DNA of 64,000 nt, taken from positions 12,646,501-12,710,500 of the forward strand of contig NC_089735.1 of assembly GCF_035083965.1 (NCBI RefSeq), written 5' to 3'. The translations under genes and the position numbers were made by a program. The notes under the pieces are model-generated. The model searched no databases and had not been told where the DNA came from. It was given only the letters and a program-made list of their open reading frames with translations. This DNA comes from Branchiostoma lanceolatum. Lineage: Eukaryota; Chordata; Leptocardii; Amphioxiformes; Branchiostomatidae. Below, piece after piece: positions 25,140 to 36,383 of this stretch. How positions within the stretch are numbered: position 1 is the stretch's first letter; every line of letters begins with the position of its first letter.

Positions 25140-26324
25140 GGCTTCTAATGGCTGATGAGGAGAAAATCCAAGTCCATATGACCTGTGACCTTGCTTCTAC
25201 TCTCATCTGGCTGGGTTTATGTTGCTTTAGTTTATTTCTTTTCATTTTATTTGCGTTCGAATTTCTTATAGGTCACAACAATTGAACGTAATAGATATTG
25301 TGATAATGTCAGTCATAAACAAACTTCCTAGATTAAAGAAGACACTGCTTGTACTTACGGAAACCCGACAGTCCAGCTCATGACAGATTTTGAAGTTCTG
25401 ACTCATTCCAGCGGACAATTTAATCATTGTATGTTAATTAGGAAAAACTGCTACGTACACTAACAAATAACTGAATACAAAATCATCACCTTGATGGCCT
25501 TACACCTATGATTTAGCAAAAAAACCCAGCTTTGTCGATCTGTATGTTGTATATGTTTGCAATTGAAACAGATAAATATGCGGTATTAAGCAAGGAGGTT
25601 GTATTCGACACTTTTGAAAAGGTATCTACTTACAAAAAAAAACAGCTTTGTCGATCTATATTGTTGTCACACTTCTAAGCTTCTTTAATCTTTACTGTAC
25701 GTCAGTTTTATGCTTAGATTGCTGAAATAGAAAATTTCAAATGTTGTATTTGTTTGCAATATGTGTGATTAAGCAAGGAGATTGTATCGGACACTTTGAC
25801 AAATACATATCTAACTCATAATGCTATACAGACTGTCAAATAAACTGAAAAATGAGTCAAATAAATGTTCTTTTGTGACTTGTGAATTGCCAAGTTGGTG
25901 ATATTCTCTCAAATGCCGAAACACAGTGCAAATCATCTGTGATAACTGTGAGCTCGAGATTGATCGCGCTCATGTAGGCCAATTTATATATAACTCTATG
26001 CAAAAACGAGACATTGTTTTACATTCCTGACACGTTTACATCTACATTGAATACTAGTACTATCATCATATACTGTACAGAATACTATCATCGTCATCAC
26101 TACATTGTATACTGTTTTAGCCATTAGAATGCACATTATCAGATCGATTGTTATTCTTGTAAAAGATAAGTTCTTTGAAATTGTTACATATTAGAAATAG
26201 TCGATTGTTATGAATCTACAAATTGCCATACATTGTACCCGTTACGTTTGTTGCGCAATAAAGTTCTTCTTCTCCTCTTGTAACGTTATGCAAGATCGAG
26301 AAGCAATATAACATTATCCTTTTT
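25140..26324 (+). other. P2 3' side and intergenic
   Basis: Holds the probable P2 3' UTR with AATAAA at 25839-25844. A local duplication (about 25515-25615 and 25640-25800) shares AGCTTTGTCGATCT and ATTAAGCAAGGAG. A LINE tail with GCGCAATAAAGTTCTTCTT lies at 26236-26285 (plus). No further gene seen. Confidence 0.45.
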
Positions 26325-28382
26325 ATCTTCGCCGAGTACTTGTACTCGGAGAAGATTATGTTTTCGGTTGAAAAATCTGTTGGGTGGGTCTTTATGTATG
26401 TCAGGAGCATAACTCAAGAAAGCTTCAATGAATCTTTCTGATTTTTGGTAGGTGTGTAGTGGTTGTGCAAAGGAAGGTCAAGTTCAAAAATGGTTTACCT
26501 GGCGTTTTCCAACAGTACTGCAGCAGACTTTACATTTTTTTGTGTTTGTATGTAGGCAAAAAAAGTGACGGAAACGTTGATGGATGTTCATGACTTTTTG
26601 CAGGTGTGTAGATATTGTAAAAACGGAGGTCAAGTTCAAAAATGGTTCACCTGGCATTTTCCGTCGGTACTGCAGCGGGCTTTATATGTGTGTGAATTTG
26701 TATGTCGCCAGCATAACTCGAGGTGCTGTTGACGGCTGTGCATGAGATTCAGTTGGTAGGTAGGAGCGTTAAAGAGGAAGGTCAAGTTCGATAATGGGCC
26801 TCCTAGCGGATAATTAAGGTACTGCAGCTGAGTTTTAAATTTTGTGGTCGAATTTTCTGGAAGTGCCAGGTTCATGCTTTTTCACCAATACATAGGGTCT
26901 GGAGCAGGGAATGGATGGTGTAAGTTTGGCCCCCCTAGCGGCTTATTTGGACCTGCAGTTGGCGTTTTTGTTGAAACCTTTGGAGGCTAATAACTACAGA
27001 AGGGGTTGACGGATCGTCATGATCTTTGGTATGTAAATAGCTTGGGTAATGTCTAACATATTCAAATACATATTATGAAAACCAGGAACTTATTTGCATA
27101 ATGAATGAATAAAGTTTATCAATCCGCTTAAAGTTTGTTGTCGAATTTTTTGCAGGTAGTAAGGTTATAATTTTTTGAGTGGCAGATAGATCTTGGGGCA
27201 GAGAGTAAGTGATGTAAATTTGGGCCCCCTTGCGGCTTGCCTTAAACTACAGTGGGCCTATTTGTTTGTAACTTTTGAGGAGGATAACTCAAGCAGGGGT
27301 TGATGGATTATTCTTGTATTTGGTATAAATGTTCCTTAGGTGATGATCAGCATAATGATATGCTCATTATGCAGATCATGACCTACCTAACGTAATAATT
27401 GGCATATATAGGACTGCCGCACCATAGTACGAGGTATGTGTTAGTACACACCTGGCGTCCAGAATCTAGGTCAACAGCTGGCGTCCTGAATCTAGGTCAA
27501 CAGCTAGCTTACTAGCTGGGCAATCGAAAGAACAGGACTAAAATGAATCTGTTATGTTTGGTATGAAGATTTAAAAGCGGATCTTATGATTGACGTAACA
27601 TGGTAATTATGCCAAACAGGACCTAATTTGCATGATTAATGAAATGTTTTTAAATGCGCTGAGTTCTATGTTTGTGCCCGTTTATATGCATTTTAGTCGT
27701 ATTCTAGTCTTTGTGAAAGCTTGTATCAAGGTCTGCATATTGTTCAGTTACCAGGGCTAACCCTTTGTAATAGCCTTAGCCTTTTGTAGCCCTTGCTGTA
27801 CTTATCTACAGCCGAAAAAAACAAATAAAAACAAATCACCTTTGAAAACTATGTCATCCTTCACTGAAAGAGAGGCTAGTAATTATCGATTATAATCGAA
27901 ATATCAATTATTCAAATGACCTCATTTGAATTATTGCTGAGATTATACTTCAAGATAATAACACTATGCTCGTAAATGACAGGACTTTTTACATTCATGT
28001 TGGGTATTTTAAAATAGCTGAATCTGATAATTGATATAGCCAAGCCAAGTTAAACAATTACATGCTGATTATGCAAAACAGGGTCTAATATTTGATAGAG
28101 TTATACTACGTTTCGAAAATCCATCCAGTTTTCTTGCGTATCTTATTACCTGGATGTCTAACCGTCATTGACATTCCATGAGAGGACTTTCAGGCCTGTG
28201 GCATATCAAGCCACTGAGAAAGAGGGGAATATTGATAGATATTATTTAAGCAAATAAAGACTTGAATTTAATTGTTGTTGGCTATGTAATGCCATATTGG
28301 TAAATGGCGGGAGTTTGGTACTTGCATCTGTCGGTACAATTCATATTATTTGGCGAAGATATGAGGTCGTGGAACTCTAGTT
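26325..28382 (+). repeat. Long interspersed repeat, 2-kb copy
   Basis: Starts with ATCTTCGCCGAG and a small hairpin, and ends GGCGAAGATATGAGGTCGTG followed by GAACTCTAG, so the two ends form a short inverted repeat. The body repeats sentence-like modules of about 150 bp containing AGGTCAAGTTC, CCCCTAGCGG, TACTGCAG and TATGCAAA words. The copy at 32585-33720 has the same start, end and modules. A LINE-type tail with TTACCAGGGCTAACCC sits inside at about 27755-27840. No open frame fits a transposase; class unknown. Confidence 0.6.
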
Positions 28383-28853
28383 CAGTCTATTTTAGAGGCC
28401 TACTTCGACATATACAAATAGAGCGGGGAGGACTACATTGTAGTTACTGAATTTCACTCATAATAAGGCCACACCATCTTAATTTTTCGGATGACATCCG
28501 CGCGCGCATTGATTTTCGCCTGTTCTCCAACAACAACAAAAAAAATCACCTCCGAAGAAACTTGTAGAGTCATATTGCCGCAAAGGGGCAGCATTGAGCC
28601 GGCTTATCGTAATACACTATATACACTCACATTGCCCAACACAACTGGTATGTATGTGACTAGGAGCGATTGAAGCGGGCGCCGCCCCTCATGAGCCCAG
28701 TAGTATATTGTTCATGATATGACAATACTTGCTCTGACTGAAGGCGTGATGTTGTGTACACAGCCGAACACATTTCTTTTCTTCTTTGAACGGCCAAATG
28801 TTACATATGGGTCTTTAAACCAGGCATCATCCATGTTAAAAGCACTTTAATAT

Positions 28854-28965
28854 TAGCCTGGGTGCCATCCTATTTCTACCGGGGCTCCTACACTCGCTTC
28901 CCTAAAAAAAATTTTAGGGAAGCGAGTGTAGGAGCCCCGGTAGAAATAGGATGGCACCCAGGCCA
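28854..28965. mobile_element. Perfect-palindrome MITE of the TAGCCT family
   Basis: Two perfect 52-bp inverted arms (28856-28907 and 28912-28963) separated by AAAA, starting TAGCCTGGGTGCC. The flanks are 9-bp direct repeats CTTTAATAT (28845-28853, 28966-28974). Perfect arm identity suggests a young insertion or arm homogenisation. Transcribed, it would form a near-ideal RNA hairpin. Confidence 0.85.
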
Positions 28966-29195
28966 CTTTAATATGAGCTAATGCCAACAAATAAAGACTT
29001 GTTTGTTTTTTACACTGTGTTCTGTGGTTTAATTGGCAATACCAGCTATTTAGTCCTCCGGTTTATCTTTTTTTTTGCTAGATTTTTCTTTTTTTCGCCC
29101 TCGCGCATTAGTTTTGGGGACTCCAAACGATGTCATCCATAAAATTAAGATGGTGTGGCCTAAGCGTCACGATAACAGTTCCCAGATTGTAAGAC

Positions 29196-29476
29196 AATTA
29201 CGGGTTTGCGTAGCAAAACATTTGTTGGATCCGTTGGCATGTGTGGTGGCCGCCATCTTGAATTGTGACGTCACAGGGTCGCCATACCATTTTATTGGGA
29301 GGGGTGTTTTTTGGGGTTGCTAGCGTTCTCTCTATTTCTAACAAATCGGCACACAACTATCACACATCAACTAAAATAAAAATTCAATACCAATTCATAT
29401 TTATAAAAAGACCCCGTAACCGCTAAACTAACCTAGCAAACCTGAAGCATATGCGGCAAAAATACTTAACTCTAGT
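29196..29476 (-). mobile_element. CRE/YY1-bearing repeat, copy d
   Basis: Minus-strand copy of the five-member family: it reads GGTTTGCGTAGCAAAAC at the left, then GGCCGCCATCTTG and GTGACGTCAC, and TTCAGGTTTGCTAGGTTAG at the right. Both the CRE palindrome and the YY1-like site are intact. The plus-strand open frame at 29075-29323 runs through it and is not a gene. Confidence 0.72.
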
Positions 29477-30189
29477 TTAAAGTAAACAATGCTGTGCAAA
29501 ATCCACCACTTAACCTTTGACCGGTAAGGCTCCGGTTATATATAGCCGAACATGGCCTCCCGATCTTCCCTCAATCATGGGGGTGGTTCGGGACGCTTGG
29601 TCGACTGGTGTTCGGCACGGTTGGCCGATGTTCGGCTAGGCTAGCCGAAAAACGGATTAATGTTTTGAAATTTTCAAAACAAGTTCGGTTGTGGACAGGA
29701 GTTCTGGAATGGGTTAGCTGGTGGTTGGGAGTACGCCAGTAGTGGTCAGGGCCTTTTAGGGAGGCAAATTTGACTCTTAACCTAAAAGATGGCTTGTATG
29801 CCTTTTTCCGTTAAGCGTTATGCGCTATTTTAATTCACCGTTAATCATAGCCGGCCCGCTCCAAAATTCAACGTTAAACGTTATCGATATATTAATCGTG
29901 AAGCGTTACTGGTCGTTTCAATTCTACGTAGCGCGTTATTTGTCATCCTGAATTTTGAGTAATTCCTCGTTACGCAGGAAATAGCGTTTCAGCGGGTCAA
30001 GATTTCAAAATATTCTCTTAACTAATCGCACTAGTGTCATTTTAAGGACAAATGAGCTAGAATTCTGTGTCGTTACGTTGATTTATTAAACATGTATTGG
30101 CTTTTTTCTCTAGCGACTTCTTGGTTACATTTTTTAAAGCAGTGACAGATGAACAAAAAACGTTGAGATAAAAAAGCGGAACTCTAGAC

Positions 30190-30470
30190 AGTAGACAATA
30201 ATAGCGCTCACACAATGCCATGCAGGACCGTAGTCAGGGCATAATCAACATGACCCAGGGAGTCAGTAAACACTATTGTGGACCCGTCACGGTGGTTTCC
30301 ACTGACTCATACACGAACAGCTTTCACTATCACTATTCGGAAGGCTTGCAAGCCACCTACATGAGAAGTGGAAATTCCCGTGATGTAATATGTTGTGACG
30401 AAGGGCAGTTGAAGTATACAGATACAGATCATTTGTACAAAGGAAATGTAGTAGCTGTACAAAAACAATG
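30190..30470 (+). promoter_or_regulatory. Regulatory block, upstream copy 1 of the alpha-kinase
   Basis: Contains AP-1 TGACTCA (30303-30309), CTTTCACTATCAC and a palindromic kappaB site GGAAATTCCC followed by GTGATG (30370-30385). The whole 280-bp segment is repeated about 1 kb downstream (31180-31470) with small differences. An apparent 100-codon frame across it is not conserved in the second copy, which favours a regulatory over a coding role. Confidence 0.55.
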
Positions 30471-30582
30471 GGCCGGTTTACACGAGTCACTTACGACGTG
30501 TGTCCTAGGTCAAATGTCCTAGGACAAGTGTCGCAGGACAGTTTTTATTTAGTAAAAACTCTGTGCCTCGTGTAAACCGGCC
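30471..30582. mobile_element. Small MITE with GGCCGGTTTACACGAG ends
   Basis: A 112-bp unit whose ends, GGCCGGTTTACACGAG and CTCGTGTAAACCGGCC, are perfect inverted repeats of 16 bp. Inside, AGTGTCGCAGGACA and TGTCCTAGG words recur. It sits immediately after the first regulatory block and is absent at the equivalent place in the second, so it inserted after or at the edge of the duplication. Confidence 0.72.
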
Positions 30583-31179
30583 AAATTAAAGACTGCTACA
30601 ATAAAAAAGTAAATGACTTCCGAACGTTCTGACTGTAATCAATAATTGATGCAGACACAGTGTAACGATTTTGAGAATTTTTTTCGACAGCTAGGATGAA
30701 AATCTCACTTGTTTAGGTAACAAACTGCGAAAGACACTAATAGCACCAGACGAAGAGAAAATGACTTAACCATGTTTATCGTCGTTAACATTAACTCGCG
30801 CGCATAGTTCGTGTACTCTAGCATATGGTACTAGTACTTCTCTCGTACACCCGGTACTCCTAGCGACAGGGATAGGCCATAACGTTACATATGCTATGTG
30901 GCCAAAGTTGAATGATATGTCAGCTATCAACGTCATCTCACTTAAAGTGTATTTTTTTAACCGTCAGACCACCGTTGCCATCGCAACGGTCGCTGTGACC
31001 TATGTTAAACTATGGGACTAGTTCGATTGGACCGAAAATCGCACACCCATCTGCTAAGGCTAAAACTAATTCCATATCACTTAAAGCGTTATACTAACAT
31101 AATTCCGGCGACTTCTTGGTTATAAATATATTGTTATTTTTTTGGAATCAGTGACAGGTCAACAAAAAAGGTTGAGGTG

Positions 31180-31470
31180 AAAAAGCGGGACTCCAGACAG
31201 CAATAGCGCACGGGGCTCACACAGCGTCGGAACCGCCTGAGTCAGGACACAATCAACATGACTCAGGGAGTCAGTAAACACTATTGTGGACCCGTCACGG
31301 TCGAGTTTCCACTGCACTGACGCATACCCGAACAACTTTCACTATCATTACTGAGAAGGCTTGCAAGCCACCTACATGAGAAGTGGAAATTCCCGTGATG
31401 TAACATGTTACGACGAAGGGCAATTGAAGTACACAGTACACAGATACAGATCATTTCTGCAAAGGAAAAT
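31180..31470 (+). promoter_or_regulatory. Regulatory block, upstream copy 2 of the alpha-kinase
   Basis: Direct repeat of 30190-30470. The kappaB palindrome GGAAATTCCC with GTGATG is intact (31385-31400), while the AP-1 core has become TGACGCA. It lies about 690 bp upstream of the alpha-kinase start codon. Confidence 0.55.
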
Positions 31471-31850
31471 GTACATTATGTAGTCTTTTAAAAGAGCAAC
31501 ATAAACCTCCCGCCCTTGTCTGATTGGAGTTGATGCTAGAAATTCCATGCCGTGAGGTTTATCATAAAAACACTCCTTTCATCTGCTGTACAGAGGTACG
31601 AGATCGTACCGAAAAATTAGAGAAGATGACTATGGGTTGGTTTCACAACACTTGGCTGTACAGTACAACTTGCATTTTCAGTACGTAGGAACACGCACTG
31701 AGTATGGTGTGTCGTTCTGCGTAGATACAATCTTATTTAGCGTGATTAGAAAGCAAATCTAATAGCTGAAAGCAAAGAAATAGAATGCATCTATTATGCA
31801 GTAGCCTACAATAAATGATATTTGCTCGCTAAAGAGAAGCCTATCTAGGT

Positions 31851-31945
31851 ATAAGAGGGAATTTCCACATACGTAGTTCCGTCGACCCTAACTGAATTGA
31901 AACGCTATAAAATCATGCGAACGTCACCCTGTATGGATCACCCAG
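31851..31945 (+). promoter_or_regulatory. Core promoter of the alpha-kinase gene: kappaB site and TATA box
   Basis: GGGAATTTCC (31857-31866), a canonical kappaB sequence, is followed 40 bp later by TATAAAA (31906-31912). Transcription would then start near 31937, giving a 5' leader of about 140 nt before the ATG at 32078. A GAATTGAAACGC word (from 31893) lies between them and weakly resembles an interferon-response half-site. The core layout is direct; regulation is inferred. Confidence 0.6.
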
Positions 31946-32077
31946 TTGTCATTACTAATGGGACGTCCCCAGTTGACTAGCGATTCAAGTTTCGAAACCT
32001 CCTCCAAGCGTTTTATTCGGGGAGGGTCTGTGTTGTTAGCGTCTTGCCTCTTAAAAGTTGCATCAAAATCCTTCGCC

Positions 32078-35000
32078 ATGTCGGGACCGATGGTTTATGT
32101 CACAACCAAGACTTACGACGTCGCCACCAACCGTTGGGGCGAGCGGCCCACCATCCTGTCCATGGACGCCCGTCCGTTCGGAGAGGGCGGCATGAGGAGA
32201 GCTTACAGCGCCAAGGACTGGGGCATTCTCAAGTCGTCCTGTCAGCCCAAGGTGGTGAAACTACAGATACACAAACGCTACACCAAGGCAGAGGCAGAAG
32301 CAGACGTCAAGATGCAGATGAAGTGTGTGGCTCTTGCCGAAGAATATAACAGCCACAGTTGCATACCCAAGAAGGTAGGCCTTTTTTTGTTCCCCTAAAC
32401 TTTTACCCTGTTTTGCAAGAGCTTGGATGACACAACAAACGCATGGTATCAGTTGTATGATCTAACTGTTACAATATCTCTGCAACAAGCTCTACTACTA
32501 TATAATCTTCTGAAATAGATGACAATCACAACAAATCTTAGAGTGAGACAGACGCATCCCTAACTAGAATGGCCACATATTGCCATTACCTTCGCCGAGA
32601 AGGTTATGCAGAGGACAGCGTTTGTTTGTGTGTTTGTTTGTAACGTACAGCATAACTCGAGAAGGCTTGGATGGATTGTCTTTATATTTGGTAGGTGGGT
32701 AGGTCTTGATGAGACATGGAAATGATTAGATTTTGGGTCCCCTAGCGGCTTGTTACGGTTCTGCAGCGGAACTTCCTGTTTTGATATCTCGTGTTCTGGA
32801 CATGCTATGGTCCTGATTTTTGAGTGGTAGATAGCTCTTTGGACAGAGAGTAAGTGGTATAGGTTTGGGCCCCCTAGCGGGTTTTTTGGAACTGCAGGAG
32901 CAGGTTTTCCTTCAGACTTTGAAAGGTAATAACTCAAAAAGGGCTTGATGGATGGTAATGATTTTTGGTAAGTAGATAACTTGAGTGATGATGTACATGA
33001 TTAGATACTTATTATGCAAATCAACATCTAATTTGCATAATTAATGAGGAAAGTTTATACAGCCGCCAAATTCCATGATAGGACTCTCAAACATGTAACA
33101 TATGTAACTGAAGAAGAGAGAAATGTTAATAGATATCAACTATGCAAATGAGGACCTCATTTGCATAATTAATGAGAAAATACTATAACTCAAGATGGGC
33201 TTGATGGATGGTAATGATTTCTGGTATGTACATAACTTACGTGATACTTTGTATGATTGGACGATAATCATGCAAATCAGATTCTAATTTGCATAATTAA
33301 TGAGACAATTTTAAAAGACCGTTGTGTTCTTTGAAATGACTATTCAAATATGTGACATTTGTAACTGAGGAATGTTGATAGATAGAACATATGCAATTGT
33401 AGGCCTAATTTGCATAATTAATGAGAAACTACTAGTATTCCATACAGGTAAATGATGGCAATTTCATACTTGTGGCATTTGGAAGTTATGTGAATGTGAA
33501 CATCATTGAATCAAATTATGCTAATAAGGAGCTCAATTGCATAATTGATTATATGTGTTTGCATGACCTTTTTAAGCTCATACTTTGGACAACTTCTGTT
33601 ATTTGGGTGAAGACAATGGACTGGTATGATTTATAATTGATGAGAAACACTCCTAATACGTCAGTCATCATAAAGGTTAAAATCATTTGGCGAAGGTATG
33701 AGGTCGTGGAACTCTAGTTGTTTTATTCATTCACCCTGTTTCTTACAATTAGCCTCCGGGCAAGAATTTGCAATAAAACCATTACTATCTAACAACAGCT
33801 GACCGAAACTGTCTCTTGTCTGTCCAGGTCTCGTTCTGCAGCGCCCAGTTGGTTCAGTTCCACGCGGGGCCGTACAAAGGGCAGTACGGCCTGATGGAGG
33901 ACTACATACCAGGCACTTTCGAGAAACACAACCTTAACTTCCCCATGAGACCTCTCTCCACCCGCAACACCCCACAGGCCTTCTCACACTTCACGTTCGA
34001 GCGGACAGACGGCAGGATGGTGGTGTGTGACGTACAGGGTGTGGGAGACCAATACACGGACCCACAGGTAAAGGCGTTGTTTTATCGACTATCTAGAACC
34101 CAGCTAGACGTAGCCTGGGTGCCAGACCACCGCGCTCCTGGCGCTAATCCTTCGGCCGGGGAAGCAACTCGCGCCGCCGCCACAGACAGCACACGGCCCA
34201 CTAGCGCGATAGAAATCAGGGTTCGGCTGCCAAGCGCTCCCGGGTGCCAACTCTATCCCTACTACTAGGTCTTCCCGCCCAAAAGGGCTTATCATCGCAT
34301 CGCGCGAAAGGTCTGGTATCCAGGCTAAGCTAGACGCAGTGGTCACTAGTACATCTGTACCTATTACCGCTTCCCCCACTGACTACAAAATGTTTTTTTT
34401 TATATGGAAACTAGAAACAACAATTGCGATAGATTGGAAAACAATGAAGCAGAGCTTATCATCCTCGTGTATTTATATCAAACAGTGTCAATTGGTACTT
34501 GGTACAAAAATCTGGAGAAATTATTCATAACAGTTTCATAAACATTGTACATTGAATAAAATAGAAGACGAATGTCATTTTGTGGTAGAATGTGGATTAT
34601 ATACCAAAGAAAGAAATGAACTGTTTAAGCTTGTAGAAAAACTATTTCCCTACTTCAGGCATTTAAGTATTGTTCAAAAATTCATATTTCTAATGCGACT
34701 AGACAAACCTCCCATTGAAAAACACGTCTGTTCTTTTATATCTACTATAACCAAAAAGCGAGGAGAAGTAGAATTTATCTAATGATAGTCATATTCTTTT
34801 ATATCTGTTAACTGTACTTGTATTTTGTTTTGTTGTGACCTGACCAAGTGTGGCAGAAATGTGCAATAAAGGTCTTCATTCATTCATATCAGTTCAAATG
34901 TGTATTTTGTTTCGCATTTTCAGATCCACTGCATGGACGCCGGCCTGCAGTACGGACAGGGGGACTTTGGCGCGCACGGAATCATCTCGTTTGTCAGCAA

Positions 35001-35118
35001 CCACAGGTGTAACTCCATCTGCCGGGCCCTGAAGCTCACCCCGATCCAGGAGTTACCGCACCACTGGGGCTCCCCGCCCGGCAAGGCAGCTACAGCCCCC
35101 GTACCGCGGTATTACTGA
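32078..35118 (+). CDS. Stand-alone alpha-kinase, three exons, 243 aa
   Basis: Exons: 32078-32374, 33828-34067, 34924-35118, all phase 0. The protein is an atypical (alpha) protein kinase, the family of eEF2K, TRPM6/7 and ALPK1-3, which phosphorylates Ser/Thr. Visible motifs, in order: glycine-rich ARPFGEGGMRRAY (about residues 28-40), the putative ATP lysine in KVVKL (about 58-62), EDYIPGTFEKHN, FSHFTFER, the catalytic-loop block VCDVQGVGDQYTDPQIHC, then GDFGAHG and the zinc cluster NHRCNSIC. The usual GNLG reads GDFG here. At 243 residues it is little more than the catalytic domain, with no regulatory extension or membrane segment. The start is the first ATG after a TATA box. ALPK1 is an innate sensor kinase in vertebrates; an immune role here is inference. 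Introns carry the octamer repeat, a MITE and a LINE fragment. Confidence 0.92.
32585..33720 (+). repeat. Long octamer-bearing interspersed repeat, alpha-kinase intron 1
   Basis: Starts TACCTTCGCCGAGAAGGTTA and ends GGCGAAGGTATGAGGTCGTG, then GAACTCTAG. Between are repeated modules, and from 32990 to 33450 at least seven ATGCAAAT/ATTTGCAT octamers (for example near 33014, 33031, 33141, 33160, 33269, 33286, 33410). It fills most of the 1.45-kb intron. Same family as 26325-28382 and 18893-19940. Confidence 0.65.
34111..34327. mobile_element. TAGCCT-family MITE, alpha-kinase intron 2
   Basis: A 217-bp element starting TAGCCTGGGTGCCAGACC and ending GGTCTGGTATCCAGGCTA, flanked by perfect 9-bp duplications AGCTAGACG (34102-34110, 34328-34336). 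GC-rich and non-coding, although it extends an open frame from exon 2. It lies 43 bp after the exon 2 donor. Confidence 0.85.
34530..34890 (+). mobile_element. LINE 3' fragment, alpha-kinase intron 2
   Basis: The plus frame 34552-34782 reads IEDECHFVVECGLYTKERNE, the H...C...R pattern that ends many LINE ORF2 proteins. It is followed by a short 3' UTR and a tail GCAATAAAGGTC with ATTC units, typical of CR1/L2-like 3' ends. The 5' part with the reverse transcriptase is missing. It ends about 35 bp before the exon 3 acceptor. Confidence 0.72.
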
Positions 35119-35879
35119 CTGTGCAGGGAGGGGGGGGGGGCTTCCTCACTGTTGTGCTAGGCGCGTAGCCAAGTTTGACGTAACCAAACCTCCTAACGTG
35201 ATGTTACGTGTGTCTTATAACGGAATATTACATCTCACAAGATGACATGTTAGACACATTATTAAATTACTCACTAACTTAGACGCTTAAGTCTTACTTT
35301 AAATATCTATGTAGGTTCCAAAAGGAAGTCAAACCCCAAAAGCTTAGATTGTATTCCGTGGCAGTTGGTAGAATAGTCACTTGTTCCATTTGTCACCATT
35401 GTTAACTTGCACTGTCTGTGTACGTTTTCTATACATTGTTCCATGTTGCAAGAACTTGCAAATAAAATATATTATCTATATATAACGTTACATCTGAAAG
35501 TTTAATTACTACTGTATGTAAGGACATTAATTAAAACTCACGCTTATTGCAAAGGGGCGCACCTCCCAAACAAGCTTAAGTCATCATTGGCAAATCGAGA
35601 GTCCACAAATAACTCCCAGCGGTGGAAATTCCCTGAAACTTATTCTTTAAGTAAAACCCAATCTTCGTATTCTCTTCGTAATTTCTTGCCATCTATAACC
35701 CTACCCTGTTTTAATCGCACACAAAGTAACTATATCTATTCATTTTCATGGAATGAAAAGACAGTTAAAGACATCTAAACATTTTTAAGTCAAATGCAAT
35801 ATTCATGAATGACTTTAAGGTTTTTATCCACTTCATGTGTAAGAATATGCTGTTCTTTTCGAGATTGGTTCGGGCATAC

Positions 35880-36100
35880 AATATTGCATTGTCCCGTGGA
35901 AACTCCCAAAGTTTGGGAATTTCCGAGGGACAATGAAATATTGTACAGTACTGAATATATACTCTCCAAGCAGAGGAGGGGTTCCGGCTGGCTGCAGCGG
36001 CATGGGTTGGCGACACACACACAAAATGACAAAGTAGAAAGCCCGACAAAAACGCCTAACACGTCAAAAACCAGCCGGAACCCCTCCTCTGCTTGGAGAG
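35880..36100. mobile_element. Two adjacent inverted-repeat structures (MITE-like)
   Basis: The first is a near-palindrome of 22-bp arms around 35891-35935 (TTGTCCCGTGGAAACTCCC and its counterpart), containing GGGAATTTCC at 35915-35924. The second is a perfect 30-bp inverted repeat, 35962-35991 against 36071-36100, beginning CTCTCCAAGCAGAGGAGG, with a 79-bp spacer. Coding frames across them are by-products. Confidence 0.6.
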
Positions 36101-36383
36101 TGCTGAAAATATAGCACAGGCAGCAGAATTCAAAACATGCATGTACTGATACGTGCCATTGTCAAACGGGGCGTCCCAAAATGACTCACCTTTCCATCAA
36201 CATGATAGTGTTATTTTCAACCTTCGCCCGTTGTGTAACACGCCAAATGACCTTTATTCCGCTAGATTAAACAAACATAACGACCTCGGGCGTTATTCTT
36301 TATCATAAATGTGTGATTAAGATTTTGTGAAGGCCTGGTCAACAACTCTCCGCCACTAGACAGTAAACAATGTTATCGATCTA

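Larger units (their letters stand above)
28975..31850. other. Intergenic upstream of the alpha-kinase
   Basis: No gene seen. It holds a CRE repeat (29196-29476), a stretch rich in GCCGAAC and GTTCGGC words (29540-29650) that I cannot assign, two copies of a regulatory block (30190-30470, 31180-31470) and a small MITE (30471-30582). Confidence 0.45.

Noticed and set aside
30220-30522. 100-codon frame over the regulatory block
   Set aside because: The duplicated copy at 31180-31470 does not keep the frame, and the sequence is better explained by regulatory motifs.
35915-35924. GGGAATTTCC as an NF-kappaB site
   Set aside because: It lies inside a near-palindromic repeat with no gene start nearby, so the match is more simply explained by repeat structure. 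It is kept only as part of the hairpin finding.
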